Shown piece after piece: positions 1 through 8,834 of a stretch of 18,814 nt of DNA. Where the stretch lies: contig DPHE01000002.1 of NCBI GenBank assembly GCA_003521815.1, positions 19,813 through 38,626 on the forward strand, written 5' to 3'. A program made the translations under genes and the position numbers. A model generated the notes under the pieces. The model did no database searches, was not told the DNA's origin, and saw only the letters and a program-made list of their open reading frames with translations. Source of the stretch: Colwellia sp. Its GTDB lineage: Bacteria; Pseudomonadota; Gammaproteobacteria; Enterobacterales; Alteromonadaceae. The number at the start of each line of letters is the position of its first letter. Positions within the stretch are counted from its first letter, which is position 1.

Positions 1-459
1 ATTTTTCAAAGTCACAATCTTGTACAATAAAGCCTCCACCGATAGAGTAATAGGTTTGCTCTAAAATCATCTCATCACCTTGATAGGAAAAAAATTTCAT
101 GGCATTAGAATGTGAAGGTAAGGTTTTTTATGAGGATAAATAATGGCATTATCTTTTGGAAAGCTCACACTATGGTGACCATCAAGTTGCAGTTTTTGAC
201 TACTGATAATTTGCGCTAAAATAGTGTCAATCAATTCAGCGGGAATAGTCTCAGGCGTTTCACCGGACAAACCAATAATGACGGCTTTACCGGTTCCATG
301 ATCAATCCCAGTCTGCCCAAGTGAGCCAAATAACTCACATTTCACCCGATCAATCTTTGTTAACAATGCTTGCTTGTTAAGTTTATCAACAAAAAGTTTT
401 GCTGCTTTCATCGGGAAAACAGTATGAGATACAGAAGGGCTAATACCGAATAAAAACAT
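1..459 (-). pseudogene. sdaA: L-serine dehydratase (L-serine ammonia-lyase), 5' part, frameshifted and cut by the window edge
   Basis: The intact enzyme is an iron-sulfur lyase converting L-serine to pyruvate and ammonia. The first frame gives 120 residues with the family N-terminus (GISPSVSHTVFPMKAAK, then HGTGKAVIIGLSGETPET) and stops at 97-99. The homology continues without a break in another frame from about position 118 down to 1 (PSHSNAMKFFSYQGDE, then QTYYSIGGGFIV). Adding one A to the A6 run (T6 at 124-129 on the plus strand) would join the frames as HKKTLPSHSNAM. Conserved residues have changed: GPSSSHTVGPMK is usual, here SPSVSHTVFPMK; GHGTD is usual, here DHGTG. Homology also reads upstream of the ATG at 459 (VLNMF matching the usual VFDLF), with TTC where the family start would fall (475-477). 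The gene lies 145 bases downstream of nudL. It is probably a decaying gene, but a homopolymer sequencing error could explain the frameshift alone. Confidence 0.8.
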
Positions 460-604
460 ATTTAATACACCAAGGAATAAATATTTCCGAATAAAATTTA
501 TATTTTAAGGGTTTGTGTTGTTATTAATGCTAAATAAAAAGTGTAACTTGTGATAACTAATATTCGTTTTGATTTCGGGGTAAATAATATGTGCCTTGAT
601 TTTA

Positions 605-1189
605 CTACTTAATGTGATCTACCAAATCTTTTAGCATGGCAGCCGTTGCACCCCATATATTATAGTGTTTATAGGGGAAAAAATGGACATTGTGATGGTC
701 ACCATTGCGATAGGAAATTATGCTGCGGTGATTTTCAGATTGCAAAAAATGCTCTAAGGGTACTTGGAATATTTCATCTACTTCATTGGCATCTTTTTGA
801 TAATATTGCGGTGAGTCAATAATGGCAACAATAGGCGTTACTTGATAACCACTGATAACTTCATAATTGGGTAATTGTCCAATGATGGTAACTGCTTCAG
901 GAGATAAACCAATTTCTTCTTGTGCTTCTCTTAATGCGGTATGAGTTAAATTTTTATCTGTTGGCTCTACTTTACCACCAGGAAAACTTATTTGAGAAGG
1001 GTGATGTTTTAAATGGCTAGCACGTTTGGTCAGCAGTACTTGTAAGCCACTACTATTCATATCATCGCTATTATTAACTAAAGCGATGAGTACAGCCGCA
1101 GATTTTAGTGGTGAATTATGCTGATAGTTATGACAAGAGTCGCCATGTTGCAGAAGATTGAAACGATATATGAATTCTGCTTTATTCAT
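605..1189 (-). CDS. nudL: NudL-type CoA pyrophosphatase (Nudix hydrolase)
   Basis: The protein has 194 residues. The NudL/NUDT7 branch hydrolyses CoA and its derivatives to phosphopantetheine and 3',5'-ADP in the cytosol. The family motif preceding the Nudix box is visible at about residues 52-72 (LLTKRASHLKHHPSQISFPGG). The Nudix helix follows, with REAQEEIGL at 87-95 supplying the metal-binding glutamates, and GGKVEPTD with the aspartate and spacing usual in the CoA branch. The ATG overlaps the 3' end of pabB by 8 bases (CATGAATAA contains both start and stop), and an AGAGGA ribosome site lies just upstream inside pabB. Translational coupling with pabB is therefore likely. The exact substrate is inferred from the family motif, and the gene name is by homology only. 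Confidence 0.9.
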   Translation of the reverse strand: MNKAEFIYRFNLLQHGDSCHNYQHNSPLKSAAVLIALVNNSDDMNSSGLQVLLTKRASHLKHHPSQISFPGGKVEPTDKNLTHTALREAQEEIGLSPEAVTIIGQLPNYEVISGYQVTPIVAIIDSPQYYQKDANEVDEIFQVPLEHFLQSENHRSIISYRNGDHHNVHFFPYKHYNIWGATAAMLKDLVDHIK

Positions 1190-2678
1190 GATGTCCTCTG
1201 TTGTTATTACTGTTTGATTTAATTGCCTGCGTTGCGGTAAATTTTGCTAAAACAGGTAAAATACGGTTTACTTTATCGAAGGTTTCTTGATATTCACTTG
1301 TTGCAATTGAATCGGCAACTAAACCCCCACCTACAGAACAGTAGATATTTCCTTGGCTATTTTGTTTTTCATTTTTCTGACAAATAAGCGTGCGTATGGT
1401 AATGCTAGTGTCCATTGTGCCACAGTTTGAGATATAACCCACTGATCCACAATAAACACTGCGACGCTGAGGTTCAAGTTGCTCTATTATTTCCATGGCA
1501 CGTATTTTTGGTGCACCGGTAATTGAGCCACCAGGAAATGCTCCTCTAAGGAGATCGCAAGCATTGTATTGCTCAGCAAGTTGTCCTTCAACCGTGCTAA
1601 CAAGGTGATGTACAGCAGGAAAACTTTCGATATCAAATAGCTTAGGCACAACCACAGAGTTAGCTTTACAAACTTTTGAAATATCATTACGCAGTAAATC
1701 AACAATCATTAAGTTTTCAGCACGATCTTTAATTGAATTAGCTAACTGTTGAGCATTTTTTTTATCTTGTTGTGTATTTTCACTTCTGGGCATAGTGCCT
1801 TTAATAGGTTTACTTTGTACTTTACCTTGAGATAATTGTAAAAACCGTTCAGGAGAAACACTCAATATTGCTGTATTCTCAAACCGAATAAAGGCTGAAA
1901 AGGGGGCTTTATTTTCATTTCGCAGTGCTAGGTATGCTTGAAATTCGTTACCTTGATAATTGGCACTAAATCGCTGCGCTAAGTTGATTTGGTAACAATC
2001 ACCCGAAGATAAAAATTGTTGTACTTGTTTGAATTTTTCGATGTAACTGGCTTTATCCATATTACTTTGCCAACTAGATGTTAATACAAAATTTTCTTGT
2101 TCTAATTTTTTACTCTGTTTTTTATTGATAATCATTTGAATAAAAAGGGTTAATTCTAAGCGTTTTTCTTCTTGGCAAATTAAAAAATACTGTTCGCGCT
2201 TATGATCAAATATGATTGCTTGAGCATAGATACCCACCGCCATTTCGGGTAAATTAATATCTTGTTCAGCTTTCTTAGGCAAATTTTCAAAGCCTCGACC
2301 TAAATCATAAGCAAAATAACCTAAAGCACCGCCTAAGAAAGGTAGATCTTGTTTTGAGGAAGCTAACGTCTCTAATACTTGTTGTTGGATATTTTCTAGT
2401 AAGGACAAGGGATCTTCCTCACTTATAACGTTTTTATTAGTTTTTGTATGATGAACAGTTGTTTTATCACCATAAGTACACAAAGTTACTTCAGGTTGCC
2501 AAACTAAAATATCAAAACAGGCATCAACATGTTTACTTTGTCCAGAATCTAGCCACATTGCCCAAGGCTCGTTTGCTAACGGAGTGAATAAGGTTAAAGG
2601 CTTGACATCATTCGCCAAAGTTAATTCTTTAGCGGATAAAACTAATGGGTTGTCGGAAATTAAGGTATTAGAAGGCAA
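1182..2678 (-). CDS. pabB: Aminodeoxychorismate synthase component I
   Basis: The 498-residue chorismate-binding enzyme uses ammonia supplied by PabA to convert chorismate to 4-amino-4-deoxychorismate, on the way to p-aminobenzoate and folate. Visible landmarks are the N-terminal domain segment PWAMWLDSG (38-46), FLGGALGYFAYDLGRGFE (114-131), SGDCYQINLAQRF (225-237), VSPERFL (274-280), PIKGT (291-295), DLLRND (327-332), FPGGSITGAPK (381-391) and GGGLVADS (450-457). The lysine of PIKGT (Lys293) is the nucleophile diagnostic of PabB; anthranilate synthase TrpE has PIAGT, so TrpE is rejected. The start is TTG. An in-frame stop lies eight codons upstream of it with no ATG between, and the first internal Met is residue 41 inside conserved sequence. 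The ribosome site is weak (CAGAG). pabB overlaps nudL and is divergent from the fumarase gene. Confidence 0.95.
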   Translation of the reverse strand: MPSNTLISDNPLVLSAKELTLANDVKPLTLFTPLANEPWAMWLDSGQSKHVDACFDILVWQPEVTLCTYGDKTTVHHTKTNKNVISEEDPLSLLENIQQQVLETLASSKQDLPFLGGALGYFAYDLGRGFENLPKKAEQDINLPEMAVGIYAQAIIFDHKREQYFLICQEEKRLELTLFIQMIINKKQSKKLEQENFVLTSSWQSNMDKASYIEKFKQVQQFLSSGDCYQINLAQRFSANYQGNEFQAYLALRNENKAPFSAFIRFENTAILSVSPERFLQLSQGKVQSKPIKGTMPRSENTQQDKKNAQQLANSIKDRAENLMIVDLLRNDISKVCKANSVVVPKLFDIESFPAVHHLVSTVEGQLAEQYNACDLLRGAFPGGSITGAPKIRAMEIIEQLEPQRRSVYCGSVGYISNCGTMDTSITIRTLICQKNEKQNSQGNIYCSVGGGLVADSIATSEYQETFDKVNRILPVLAKFTATQAIKSNSNNNRGHHE

Positions 2679-2756
2679 GGTGATAGATACTCTGATACTT
2701 TACAGGGTTATTTTAGCGATAAGTGCTCATATTCTACTATTGGCTACTAGCCGCAG

Positions 2757-2784
2757 TTTCAATAGAAAGGTATTATAATATAAA
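2757..2784 (+). promoter_or_regulatory. Candidate promoter for the fumarase gene
   Basis: Within the 142-base region between the divergent pabB and fumarase genes, TTTCAA (2757-2762) and TATAAA (2779-2784) are separated by 16 bases. A TATAAT (2774-2779) overlaps this, but nothing resembling a -35 box lies at the right distance from it. The site is 36 bases ahead of the ATG, and GAGAG just before the start serves as ribosome site. The region is so AT-rich that chance matches are likely. I saw no clear FNR, ArcA or CRP palindrome. Confidence 0.3.
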
Positions 2785-2820
2785 ATATTATACACACTTT
2801 TAACGAAAGCTGAGAGCAAG

Positions 2821-4356
2821 ATGTCCGATAAAATAATCAAACAACAAGACCTAATAGATAGTATTGAAGATGCACTGCAATATATTTCTTATTATCATCC
2901 TTTGGATTTTATTCAGGCGTTAGAAAAAGCCTATCATAAAGAAGAAAGTAGTGCGGCTAAAGATGCGATTGCGCAAATACTTATTAATTCAAGGATGTCG
3001 GCTACAGGTCAACGCCCTATTTGCCAAGATACTGGTATTGTAACCTGTTTTGTGAAAGTTGGTATGGCAGTTAAGTGGGATAAAACTGACATGACAGTAC
3101 AACAAATGGTTGATGAAGGTACCCGTCGTGCTTATTTGAATCCTGATAATCCATTACGCGCTTCTATTGTTGCCGATCCTGCGGGCAAACGTATCAATAC
3201 TAAAGATAATACGCCGTCAGTTGTTCATATTGATCTTGTTGAAGGTGACGAAATTGACGTGATGATTGCGGCGAAAGGCGGCGGTAGTGAAAATAAAACT
3301 AAAATGGCGATGTTAAACCCATCGGACTCTATTGCTGATTGGGTTGTGAAAACATTGCCATCAATGGGCGCAGGTTGGTGTCCGCCTGGCATGTTAGGCA
3401 TAGGTATTGGTGGTACAGCAGAAAAAGCGGGTGTGCTTGCTAAAGAAAGTTTGATGGATCCGGTTAATATTCAAGATTTAGTGGATAGAGGTCCGCAAAA
3501 TGCTGAAGAAGAATTACGATTAGAGATTTTTGAACGTGTTAATAAATTGGGCATTGGCGCACAAGGCCTTGGCGGCTTAACTACTGTAGTTGATGTGAAA
3601 ATTAATTCTGTTCCAACCCATGCAGCATCTAAACCTGTCGTGATGATCCCTAATTGTGCCGCGACTCGCCACGTACATTTTCATCTTGATGGCTCTGGCC
3701 CTGCTGACTTAACTCCGCCTAAATTAGAAGAATGGCCAGACATTACTTGGGAAGTAGGTGAGGGTGTTCGTCGTGTTAATGTCGATGGGTTAACAAAAGC
3801 TGATATTGCTGAGTGGAAAACTGGTGAGACGGTATTACTTAGTGGCACCATTCTTACGGGAAGAGATGCTGCGCACAAGCGTATTTCAGATATGCTTGCT
3901 GCAGGCGAAGAATTACCAGTTGATTTCACTGATAAATTTATCTATTACGTTGGTCCAGTTGATGCTGTTGGTGATGAAGCGGTTGGTCCAGCAGGCCCAA
4001 CTACCGCCACGCGTATGGATAAATTTTCTGAATTAATGTTATCTCAAACGGGACTTCTAGGTTCAATTGGTAAATCTGAACGTGGGGCAGCTACGGTAGA
4101 AAACATTAAAAAGCATAAATCAGTATATTTAATGGCAGTAGGTGGTGCAGCCTATTTAGTTTCTAAAGCGGTTAAGAAAGCGCGTGTTGTTGCTTTTGAA
4201 GATCTCGGTATGGAAGCTATTTATGAATTTGAAGTTGAAGACATGCCGGTAACCGTTGCTGTTGATAGCTCAGGTGAGTCTGCTCATGTAACTGGCCCAG
4301 CTATTTGGAAAGCAAAAATTGAAGAATTGGATGAGAAACTTAAAGAAAAAAGATAG
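2821..4356 (+). CDS. fumA: Fumarate hydratase class I, [4Fe-4S]
   Basis: The 511-residue enzyme interconverts fumarate and L-malate in the TCA cycle, in the cytosol. It is the two-domain, oxygen-sensitive class I type, unrelated to FumC. The N-terminal cluster and catalytic domain carries PICQDTG (66-72), AAKGGGSENKTKM (150-162), GWCPPG (185-190) and PNCAATRH (277-284). Cys68, Cys187 and Cys279 are the expected cluster ligands: the 119-residue gap between the first two equals that in Leishmania fumarase, and the second gap is close. The C-terminal swivel domain contains SGTILTGRDAAHKRI (341-355) and the YVGPVD...GPTTATRMD stretch (376-400). At 511 residues it is somewhat shorter than E. coli FumA (548). 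It is monocistronic: its own upstream region on one side and a strong terminator 16 bases after the stop. FumA versus FumB cannot be decided by sequence; fumA is a generic class I name. Confidence 0.93.
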   Translation: MSDKIIKQQDLIDSIEDALQYISYYHPLDFIQALEKAYHKEESSAAKDAIAQILINSRMSATGQRPICQDTGIVTCFVKVGMAVKWDKTDMTVQQMVDEGTRRAYLNPDNPLRASIVADPAGKRINTKDNTPSVVHIDLVEGDEIDVMIAAKGGGSENKTKMAMLNPSDSIADWVVKTLPSMGAGWCPPGMLGIGIGGTAEKAGVLAKESLMDPVNIQDLVDRGPQNAEEELRLEIFERVNKLGIGAQGLGGLTTVVDVKINSVPTHAASKPVVMIPNCAATRHVHFHLDGSGPADLTPPKLEEWPDITWEVGEGVRRVNVDGLTKADIAEWKTGETVLLSGTILTGRDAAHKRISDMLAAGEELPVDFTDKFIYYVGPVDAVGDEAVGPAGPTTATRMDKFSELMLSQTGLLGSIGKSERGAATVENIKKHKSVYLMAVGGAAYLVSKAVKKARVVAFEDLGMEAIYEFEVEDMPVTVAVDSSGESAHVTGPAIWKAKIEELDEKLKEKR

Positions 4357-4372
4357 CGAATATATTGAGTAA

Positions 4373-4411
4373 AAAAAGCCCCTGTAACACAACTTGTTAC
4401 AGGGGCTTTTT
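4373..4411. terminator. Bidirectional intrinsic terminator between the fumarase gene and dapD
   Basis: A perfect 17-bp stem (4373-4389 with 4395-4411) has a 5-base loop, CAACT. Its core is GCCCCTGTAACA paired with TGTTACAGGGGC, flanked by A and T runs, so both strands end in a U-tract. It serves the convergent fumarase gene (plus) and the dapD operon (minus), whose stop codon is 36 bases away. Confidence 0.95.
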
Positions 4412-4447
4412 ATTACTATTTAATAAAAAGTATCTAAAACAGTGTAC

Positions 4448-5281
4448 TTATTCAGCTAAACGTAATAGTTCATTAATACCAACTTTACCACGTGTTTTAG
4501 CATCAACTTTTTTCACTATGATCGCAGCGTATAAGCTGTAATTACCACATTTAGACGGTAAATTACCCGGCACAACAACTGAGCCTGCTGGTACGCGTCC
4601 ATAATGTACTTCGCCTGTTTCACGATCAAAAATACGTGTGCTTTGGCCAATGTATACACCCATTGAAATAACTGCGCCTTCTTCAATCACTACACCTTCA
4701 ACAATTTCAGAGCGAGCACCAATAAAGCAATTATCTTCAATAATTGTTGGTCCTGCTTGTAAAGGCTCTAATACCCCACCGATACCAACGCCACCTGATA
4801 AATGTACGTTTTTACCAATTTGAGCACATGAACCAACGGTTGCCCATGCATCAACCATACAGCCTTCATCAACATATGCACCGATATTAACAAAACTAGG
4901 CATTACCACAACATTCTTACCTATATAGCTACCTGTTCGTACTGATGCACCGGGTACTACGCGCACACCATCAGCTTCAAACATTGCTTGCGTGTAGCCA
5001 TCATATTTCATTGGTACTTTATCGAAAAAAGTACTTTCAGCGCCGTCAATAACTTGGTTATCCCAAATACGGAAAGATAATAAAACGGCTTTTTTTAACC
5101 ATTGATGTACATGCCATTGGCCGTCAATTTTTTCTGCTACACGAGCTGAGCCATTGTTTAAGGCAGCAAGTGCATCTAAAACTGCTGTTTTAACTTCACT
5201 GGAAACAGTTGTAGGTGTAATGTTTGCTCTGTCTTCAAAAGCTTGTTCTATCGTACTTGCTAATACTGTTAAGTCAGTCAT
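4448..5281 (-). CDS. dapD: 2,3,4,5-tetrahydropyridine-2,6-dicarboxylate N-succinyltransferase
   Basis: The enzyme uses succinyl-CoA to acylate tetrahydrodipicolinate in the diaminopimelate/lysine pathway, feeding peptidoglycan synthesis. It has 277 residues (E. coli DapD has 274). Residues 1-100 form the N-terminal helical domain. From about 105 to 240 the hexapeptide-repeat left-handed beta helix is evident (GASVRTGSYIGKNVVVMPS, VNIGAYVDEGCMVDAWATVG, ENCFIGARSEIVEG, AVISMGVYIG). Asp144 and Glu192 line up with the aspartate and glutamate proposed as catalytic in characterised DapD; that assignment is by alignment from memory. The ATG has an AGGA site nine bases upstream. The gene is last in the operon, 24 bases after glnD, and ends at the shared terminator. 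Confidence 0.97.
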   Translation of the reverse strand: MTDLTVLASTIEQAFEDRANITPTTVSSEVKTAVLDALAALNNGSARVAEKIDGQWHVHQWLKKAVLLSFRIWDNQVIDGAESTFFDKVPMKYDGYTQAMFEADGVRVVPGASVRTGSYIGKNVVVMPSFVNIGAYVDEGCMVDAWATVGSCAQIGKNVHLSGGVGIGGVLEPLQAGPTIIEDNCFIGARSEIVEGVVIEEGAVISMGVYIGQSTRIFDRETGEVHYGRVPAGSVVVPGNLPSKCGNYSLYAAIIVKKVDAKTRGKVGINELLRLAE

Positions 5282-5305
5282 TTAAAAATTCCTATGGTGT
5301 GATTG

Positions 5306-7942
5306 TTAGTCTAATTCTTGCGTTAATTTGTCAGATAATATCTGCTTCTCTTCATCATTTAATGCAGTGTTTTCACTGGTTGAAATAGTAAAAACATCAT
5401 CAGCTTTTTCACCAAATGTGGTGATCTTAGCTGAGTGAATATTGATTTTTAGCTGTTGAAATACTTGCGCTATATTTGATAGCACTCTTGGCCTATCTAA
5501 TGTTATGATTTCAATCATCGTTTTACTTTTGGCCTTTATTTTAATAAAGCTAACTTGCAGTGGGAACTGGAACTGTTTTACTTCTCTACGCATAGGCTGA
5601 AGCGGAATATCACAAATATCATCTTGTTTTAGTCTCTCACTCAATGTGTCCGCTATTGCTTGTGTTTGATAACTTTCTTTAAGCGCTTTTCCTCGAGAAT
5701 CTAGCACGATAAACGTATTAACGGTATAGCCTGTTTTAGTGGTGATAATTTTTGCATCATGTATCGATAGCTTTTTCGTACCTAACAAGTCAACGGTATT
5801 AGAAAATGTATTGAGTTTTTCCTTTGCAAAAATAAATACTTCGGTGCCTCCTCGATATGACTCAGCACTAATGATCACTAAAGGTTCATTTCTATCATGG
5901 CCAATAATCCGTTGGCAATGTCGAGCAATTTGTTCGGGTGAGTAGCGTAAAAAATAATCAACCTTGAACTCTTGCCATAGAGATTTTAAGTCGCTTTCAG
6001 CAACATCAGTGTCTGCTAAAATATCGAGTGCTTGTTGCTGGTTCTCTCTTATTTTTGAGCGTGTTTCTACTGGTTTTGATAAGCCTCGGCGAAATGCACG
6101 CAGTGTATTAAAATATAAATCTTGTAATAGGTTTGCTTTCCAACTATTCCATAAACTTTCGTTAGTCGCTCGCATATCAGCGACAGTTAAACAGTAAAGG
6201 TAATCAAGATGTGCTTCATCGCGAACTACTTTACCAAAAGCGCGAATAACATTTTCATCACTGATATCACGACGTTGAGCAGTAACAGACATTAACAGGT
6301 GGGTTTCGACGAGCCATGAAACCATCTTACTATCATACTTACTCATTTGATGAGATTGACAAAACATTAAGGCATCTACCGCGCCTAGTTTTGCATGATC
6401 ACCACCGCGTCCTTTAGCAATATCATGAAAGATACCCGCTAAATACAATACTTCAGGTTTACGAACTCTCTGCATTATTTTACTGCACAATGGAAACTTA
6501 TGGTTATGCTCTTTTTGACTGAATTGATAAAGATTTTTTACCACGCGGTAACTATGTTCATCTACCGAATAAGCATGGAATAAATCGAATTGCATTTGTC
6601 CGACAATATTGCGCCATGAAGGTAAATATGAGCCGATAATGCCATGTTTATGCATCAAATTAAATGCTAAACCTAAACCTCGAGGGTGCTTAATAATGGC
6701 CATAAAAATCTGACGACATTGAGCGTAGTCGAGTAAGCCTGAAATTAAACGGCGACGAGCATTACGCATTAATCTTAAGGTATGGGAATGAATGCCTTTA
6801 ATGCTCGGCTCTTGCGCTATAATCAAAAACATTTCGAGAATTTTAACCGACCGCATAAAAATTCTGTCGTTGGTGGTATTAATTAATTTATCTGTTAATT
6901 CAAAGTCTTTATTAATGGTAATGCTAGTTGTTTGTTCTGCGTCTTGTATTATTTCCTGTTTAAAGCGTTGTAATAAAATAGTATTTAGTTCGCCAACACG
7001 GGCTATTATTCTAAAATAACGCTTCATCATACGCTCAACAGGTGCTTTACCTTCATCACCAAATCCCATCATCTTGGCAACATCAGTTTGATAATCAAAC
7101 AATAAGCGATTTTCATTACGTTTAGCAACAAAATGAAGTGCAAAACGCATACGCCATAAATAATCCTGCGTCTCAAGTAGTTCAGATAATTCATTCGGAA
7201 ATAAATAGTGATGCTCTACTAGTTCTTCTAATGAATCGGCTAAAAAATGCCGCTTTGCTACCCAAGCTATAGTTTGTAGATCACGTAAACCACCAGGGCT
7301 GGCTTTTATGTTTGGTTCTAGAGTGTAAGCTGCGCCATGATATTGTAGGTGACGTTTTTCTTGTTCTTTGCGTTTAGCAACAAAGAATTTTTCAGAGGTC
7401 CAAAATACATCTTTATTGAGTAATGGAAGGAGTTGCTGAGTTAGTGTGTCATTGCCGGCCACTTGTCGCATTTCCATTAAGTTAGTGACAACAGTAATAT
7501 CATTAGCAGCTTGTTTTAAACATTCTTGAATTGAGCGAACACTATGGCCAATATCTAGCTTGATATCCCAAAGTTGAGTGATAAATCTTGATATTTTTTC
7601 TTCCAGTTCAGTGTCAATACTATTTGGCGTTAGTAGTAAAATATCAATATCTGAATAAGGATGAAGTTCTCCACGACCATAACCGCCAACAGCAATCAAA
7701 CTAATTTGAAACTCATCTAAATGATGCTGACACCAAAGTTTATTCAGTATTGCATCAACAAAAGCTGCTCTGGAAACTAATAAATCGTTCACATCATTAT
7801 CATTAAAAACTTGTTTTAGCCAATCATTAAAACTTGTGGTTAATTGACAAATCTCTTTGCTAGATAAACTGTCTTCAGTTATCTCTAATGTTTCAATAAA
7901 ATGCGTGGGAACGATATGATTGTTCAGTGAATGATTAGTCAA
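5306..7942 (-). CDS. glnD: Bifunctional PII uridylyltransferase / uridylyl-removing enzyme
   Basis: GlnD is the glutamine sensor that uridylylates PII proteins (GlnB/GlnK) under nitrogen limitation and removes UMP when glutamine is high. The 878-residue protein (E. coli about 890) shows the whole architecture. A nucleotidyltransferase domain carries GGYGRGELHPYSDIDIL (86-102) with the metal-binding Asp98 and Asp100. A GlnD-type middle region contains SPGGLRDLQTIAW (215-227). An HD hydrolase domain has FHDIAKGRGGDH (505-516). Two ACT domains follow at about 690-775 and 800-870. The start is TTG at 7942, favoured by AAAGG at the right distance upstream. The nucleotidyltransferase and HD motifs look intact, so both activities are expected. 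It sits between map and dapD, as in E. coli. Confidence 0.96.
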   Translation of the reverse strand: MTNHSLNNHIVPTHFIETLEITEDSLSSKEICQLTTSFNDWLKQVFNDNDVNDLLVSRAAFVDAILNKLWCQHHLDEFQISLIAVGGYGRGELHPYSDIDILLLTPNSIDTELEEKISRFITQLWDIKLDIGHSVRSIQECLKQAANDITVVTNLMEMRQVAGNDTLTQQLLPLLNKDVFWTSEKFFVAKRKEQEKRHLQYHGAAYTLEPNIKASPGGLRDLQTIAWVAKRHFLADSLEELVEHHYLFPNELSELLETQDYLWRMRFALHFVAKRNENRLLFDYQTDVAKMMGFGDEGKAPVERMMKRYFRIIARVGELNTILLQRFKQEIIQDAEQTTSITINKDFELTDKLINTTNDRIFMRSVKILEMFLIIAQEPSIKGIHSHTLRLMRNARRRLISGLLDYAQCRQIFMAIIKHPRGLGLAFNLMHKHGIIGSYLPSWRNIVGQMQFDLFHAYSVDEHSYRVVKNLYQFSQKEHNHKFPLCSKIMQRVRKPEVLYLAGIFHDIAKGRGGDHAKLGAVDALMFCQSHQMSKYDSKMVSWLVETHLLMSVTAQRRDISDENVIRAFGKVVRDEAHLDYLYCLTVADMRATNESLWNSWKANLLQDLYFNTLRAFRRGLSKPVETRSKIRENQQQALDILADTDVAESDLKSLWQEFKVDYFLRYSPEQIARHCQRIIGHDRNEPLVIISAESYRGGTEVFIFAKEKLNTFSNTVDLLGTKKLSIHDAKIITTKTGYTVNTFIVLDSRGKALKESYQTQAIADTLSERLKQDDICDIPLQPMRREVKQFQFPLQVSFIKIKAKSKTMIEIITLDRPRVLSNIAQVFQQLKINIHSAKITTFGEKADDVFTISTSENTALNDEEKQILSDKLTQELD

Positions 7943-8018
7943 ATGTATACCTTTGATGCTTTCGTGAGTGTTAGCGTGGCGAATAATTTATAACGTATGA
8001 TATTTTATATTGAAATTA

Positions 8019-8807
8019 TTAATTATGAAGCATTCTACTAATAGTCTCTTCTTCACGTAAGGTTAAAATTTCACAACCTGTTTTTGTCACAACAATGGTG
8101 TGTTCCCATTGAGCAGAATTTTTATTATCACTGGTATAAACAGTCCAGTTATCTTGTTTATCAAGAATGGTTGTGGCTTTACCTAAATTAATCATAGGTT
8201 CAATGGTAAAACACATACCCTCAAGCATTTTAGTTTTATCATTGTTCTTATAATGAACAATTTGAGGCTCTTCGTGAAACTCTGTACCAATACCATGTCC
8301 ACAATAATCTTTAACAATACTGTAACGGCCTTTGCTTTTGATAAACTTTTGAATCGCTGCACCAATATCGCCGAAGGCTGCACCCGGTTTTACTTTCTTC
8401 AATCCGATATATAGAGACTCTTGAGCTAAACGACACAAACGACTATTTTCTGGAGAAACGTCACCAATTAAAAACATTTTACTGGTATCTCCATGGTAAC
8501 CGTCTTTAATTACCGTAATATCAATGTTAATAATATCGCCGTTGATCAGTTTAGTATTGTCTGGTATACCGTGACACACAACATAATTAATAGAGGTACA
8601 AATAGATTTTGGAAAACCATGGTAATTAAGAGGCGCTGAAATAGCCTCTTGCACCTTTTCGGTATAATCAGCGCATAAGGTGTTTAATTCATCTGTCGTG
8701 ATACCGGCTTTAACATAAGGGGTGATCATCTCTAATACATCGCAAGCTAATTGGCCTGCAATGCGCATTTTGGCAATTTCTTCTTGGCTTTTAATCTGTA
8801 TGGCCAT
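8019..8807 (-). CDS. map: Methionine aminopeptidase, type I
   Basis: This cytosolic metalloprotease removes the initiator methionine from nascent proteins whose second residue is small. It has 262 residues (E. coli 264) and the pita-bread fold landmarks. His79 is in VCHGIP. The five metal ligands are Asp96 (INIDIT), Asp107 (YHGDTS), His171 (CGHGIGTEFHEEP), Glu203 (FTIEPM) and Glu235 (QWEHT). No N-terminal zinc-finger or SH3-binding extension is present, which fits the bacterial Ia type. The ATG has AAAGAG upstream. It lies 27 bases after the DsbA-like gene and 76 bases ahead of glnD, so it is probably cotranscribed with both. In E. coli map directly faces rpsB; here an extra gene is interposed. 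Confidence 0.97.
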   Translation of the reverse strand: MAIQIKSQEEIAKMRIAGQLACDVLEMITPYVKAGITTDELNTLCADYTEKVQEAISAPLNYHGFPKSICTSINYVVCHGIPDNTKLINGDIINIDITVIKDGYHGDTSKMFLIGDVSPENSRLCRLAQESLYIGLKKVKPGAAFGDIGAAIQKFIKSKGRYSIVKDYCGHGIGTEFHEEPQIVHYKNNDKTKMLEGMCFTIEPMINLGKATTILDKQDNWTVYTSDNKNSAQWEHTIVVTKTGCEILTLREEETISRMLHN

Positions 8808-8834
8808 GATATTCTCTTTACTTTTTTGGGGGAT

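Noticed and set aside
100..140. Programmed -1 frameshift in sdaA at the A6 run
   Set aside because: The codons are CAT AAA AAA CCT, so a two-tRNA slip would re-pair with TAA rather than a matching lysine codon. The run is short for transcriptional slippage, no such recoding is known in sdaA, and other conserved residues are damaged.
1182..2678. Anthranilate synthase component I (TrpE)
   Set aside because: PIKGT, with the catalytic lysine, replaces the TrpE PIAGT motif. The neighbouring genes are not tryptophan genes.
2584..2778. 64-codon plus-strand frame ahead of the fumarase gene
   Set aside because: Most of it is antisense to the pabB 5' end, it resembles no protein family, and its start has no ribosome site.
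6792..7019. 75-codon plus-strand frame within glnD
   Set aside because: It is a shadow of glnD, which is full length and has all its domains on the other strand.
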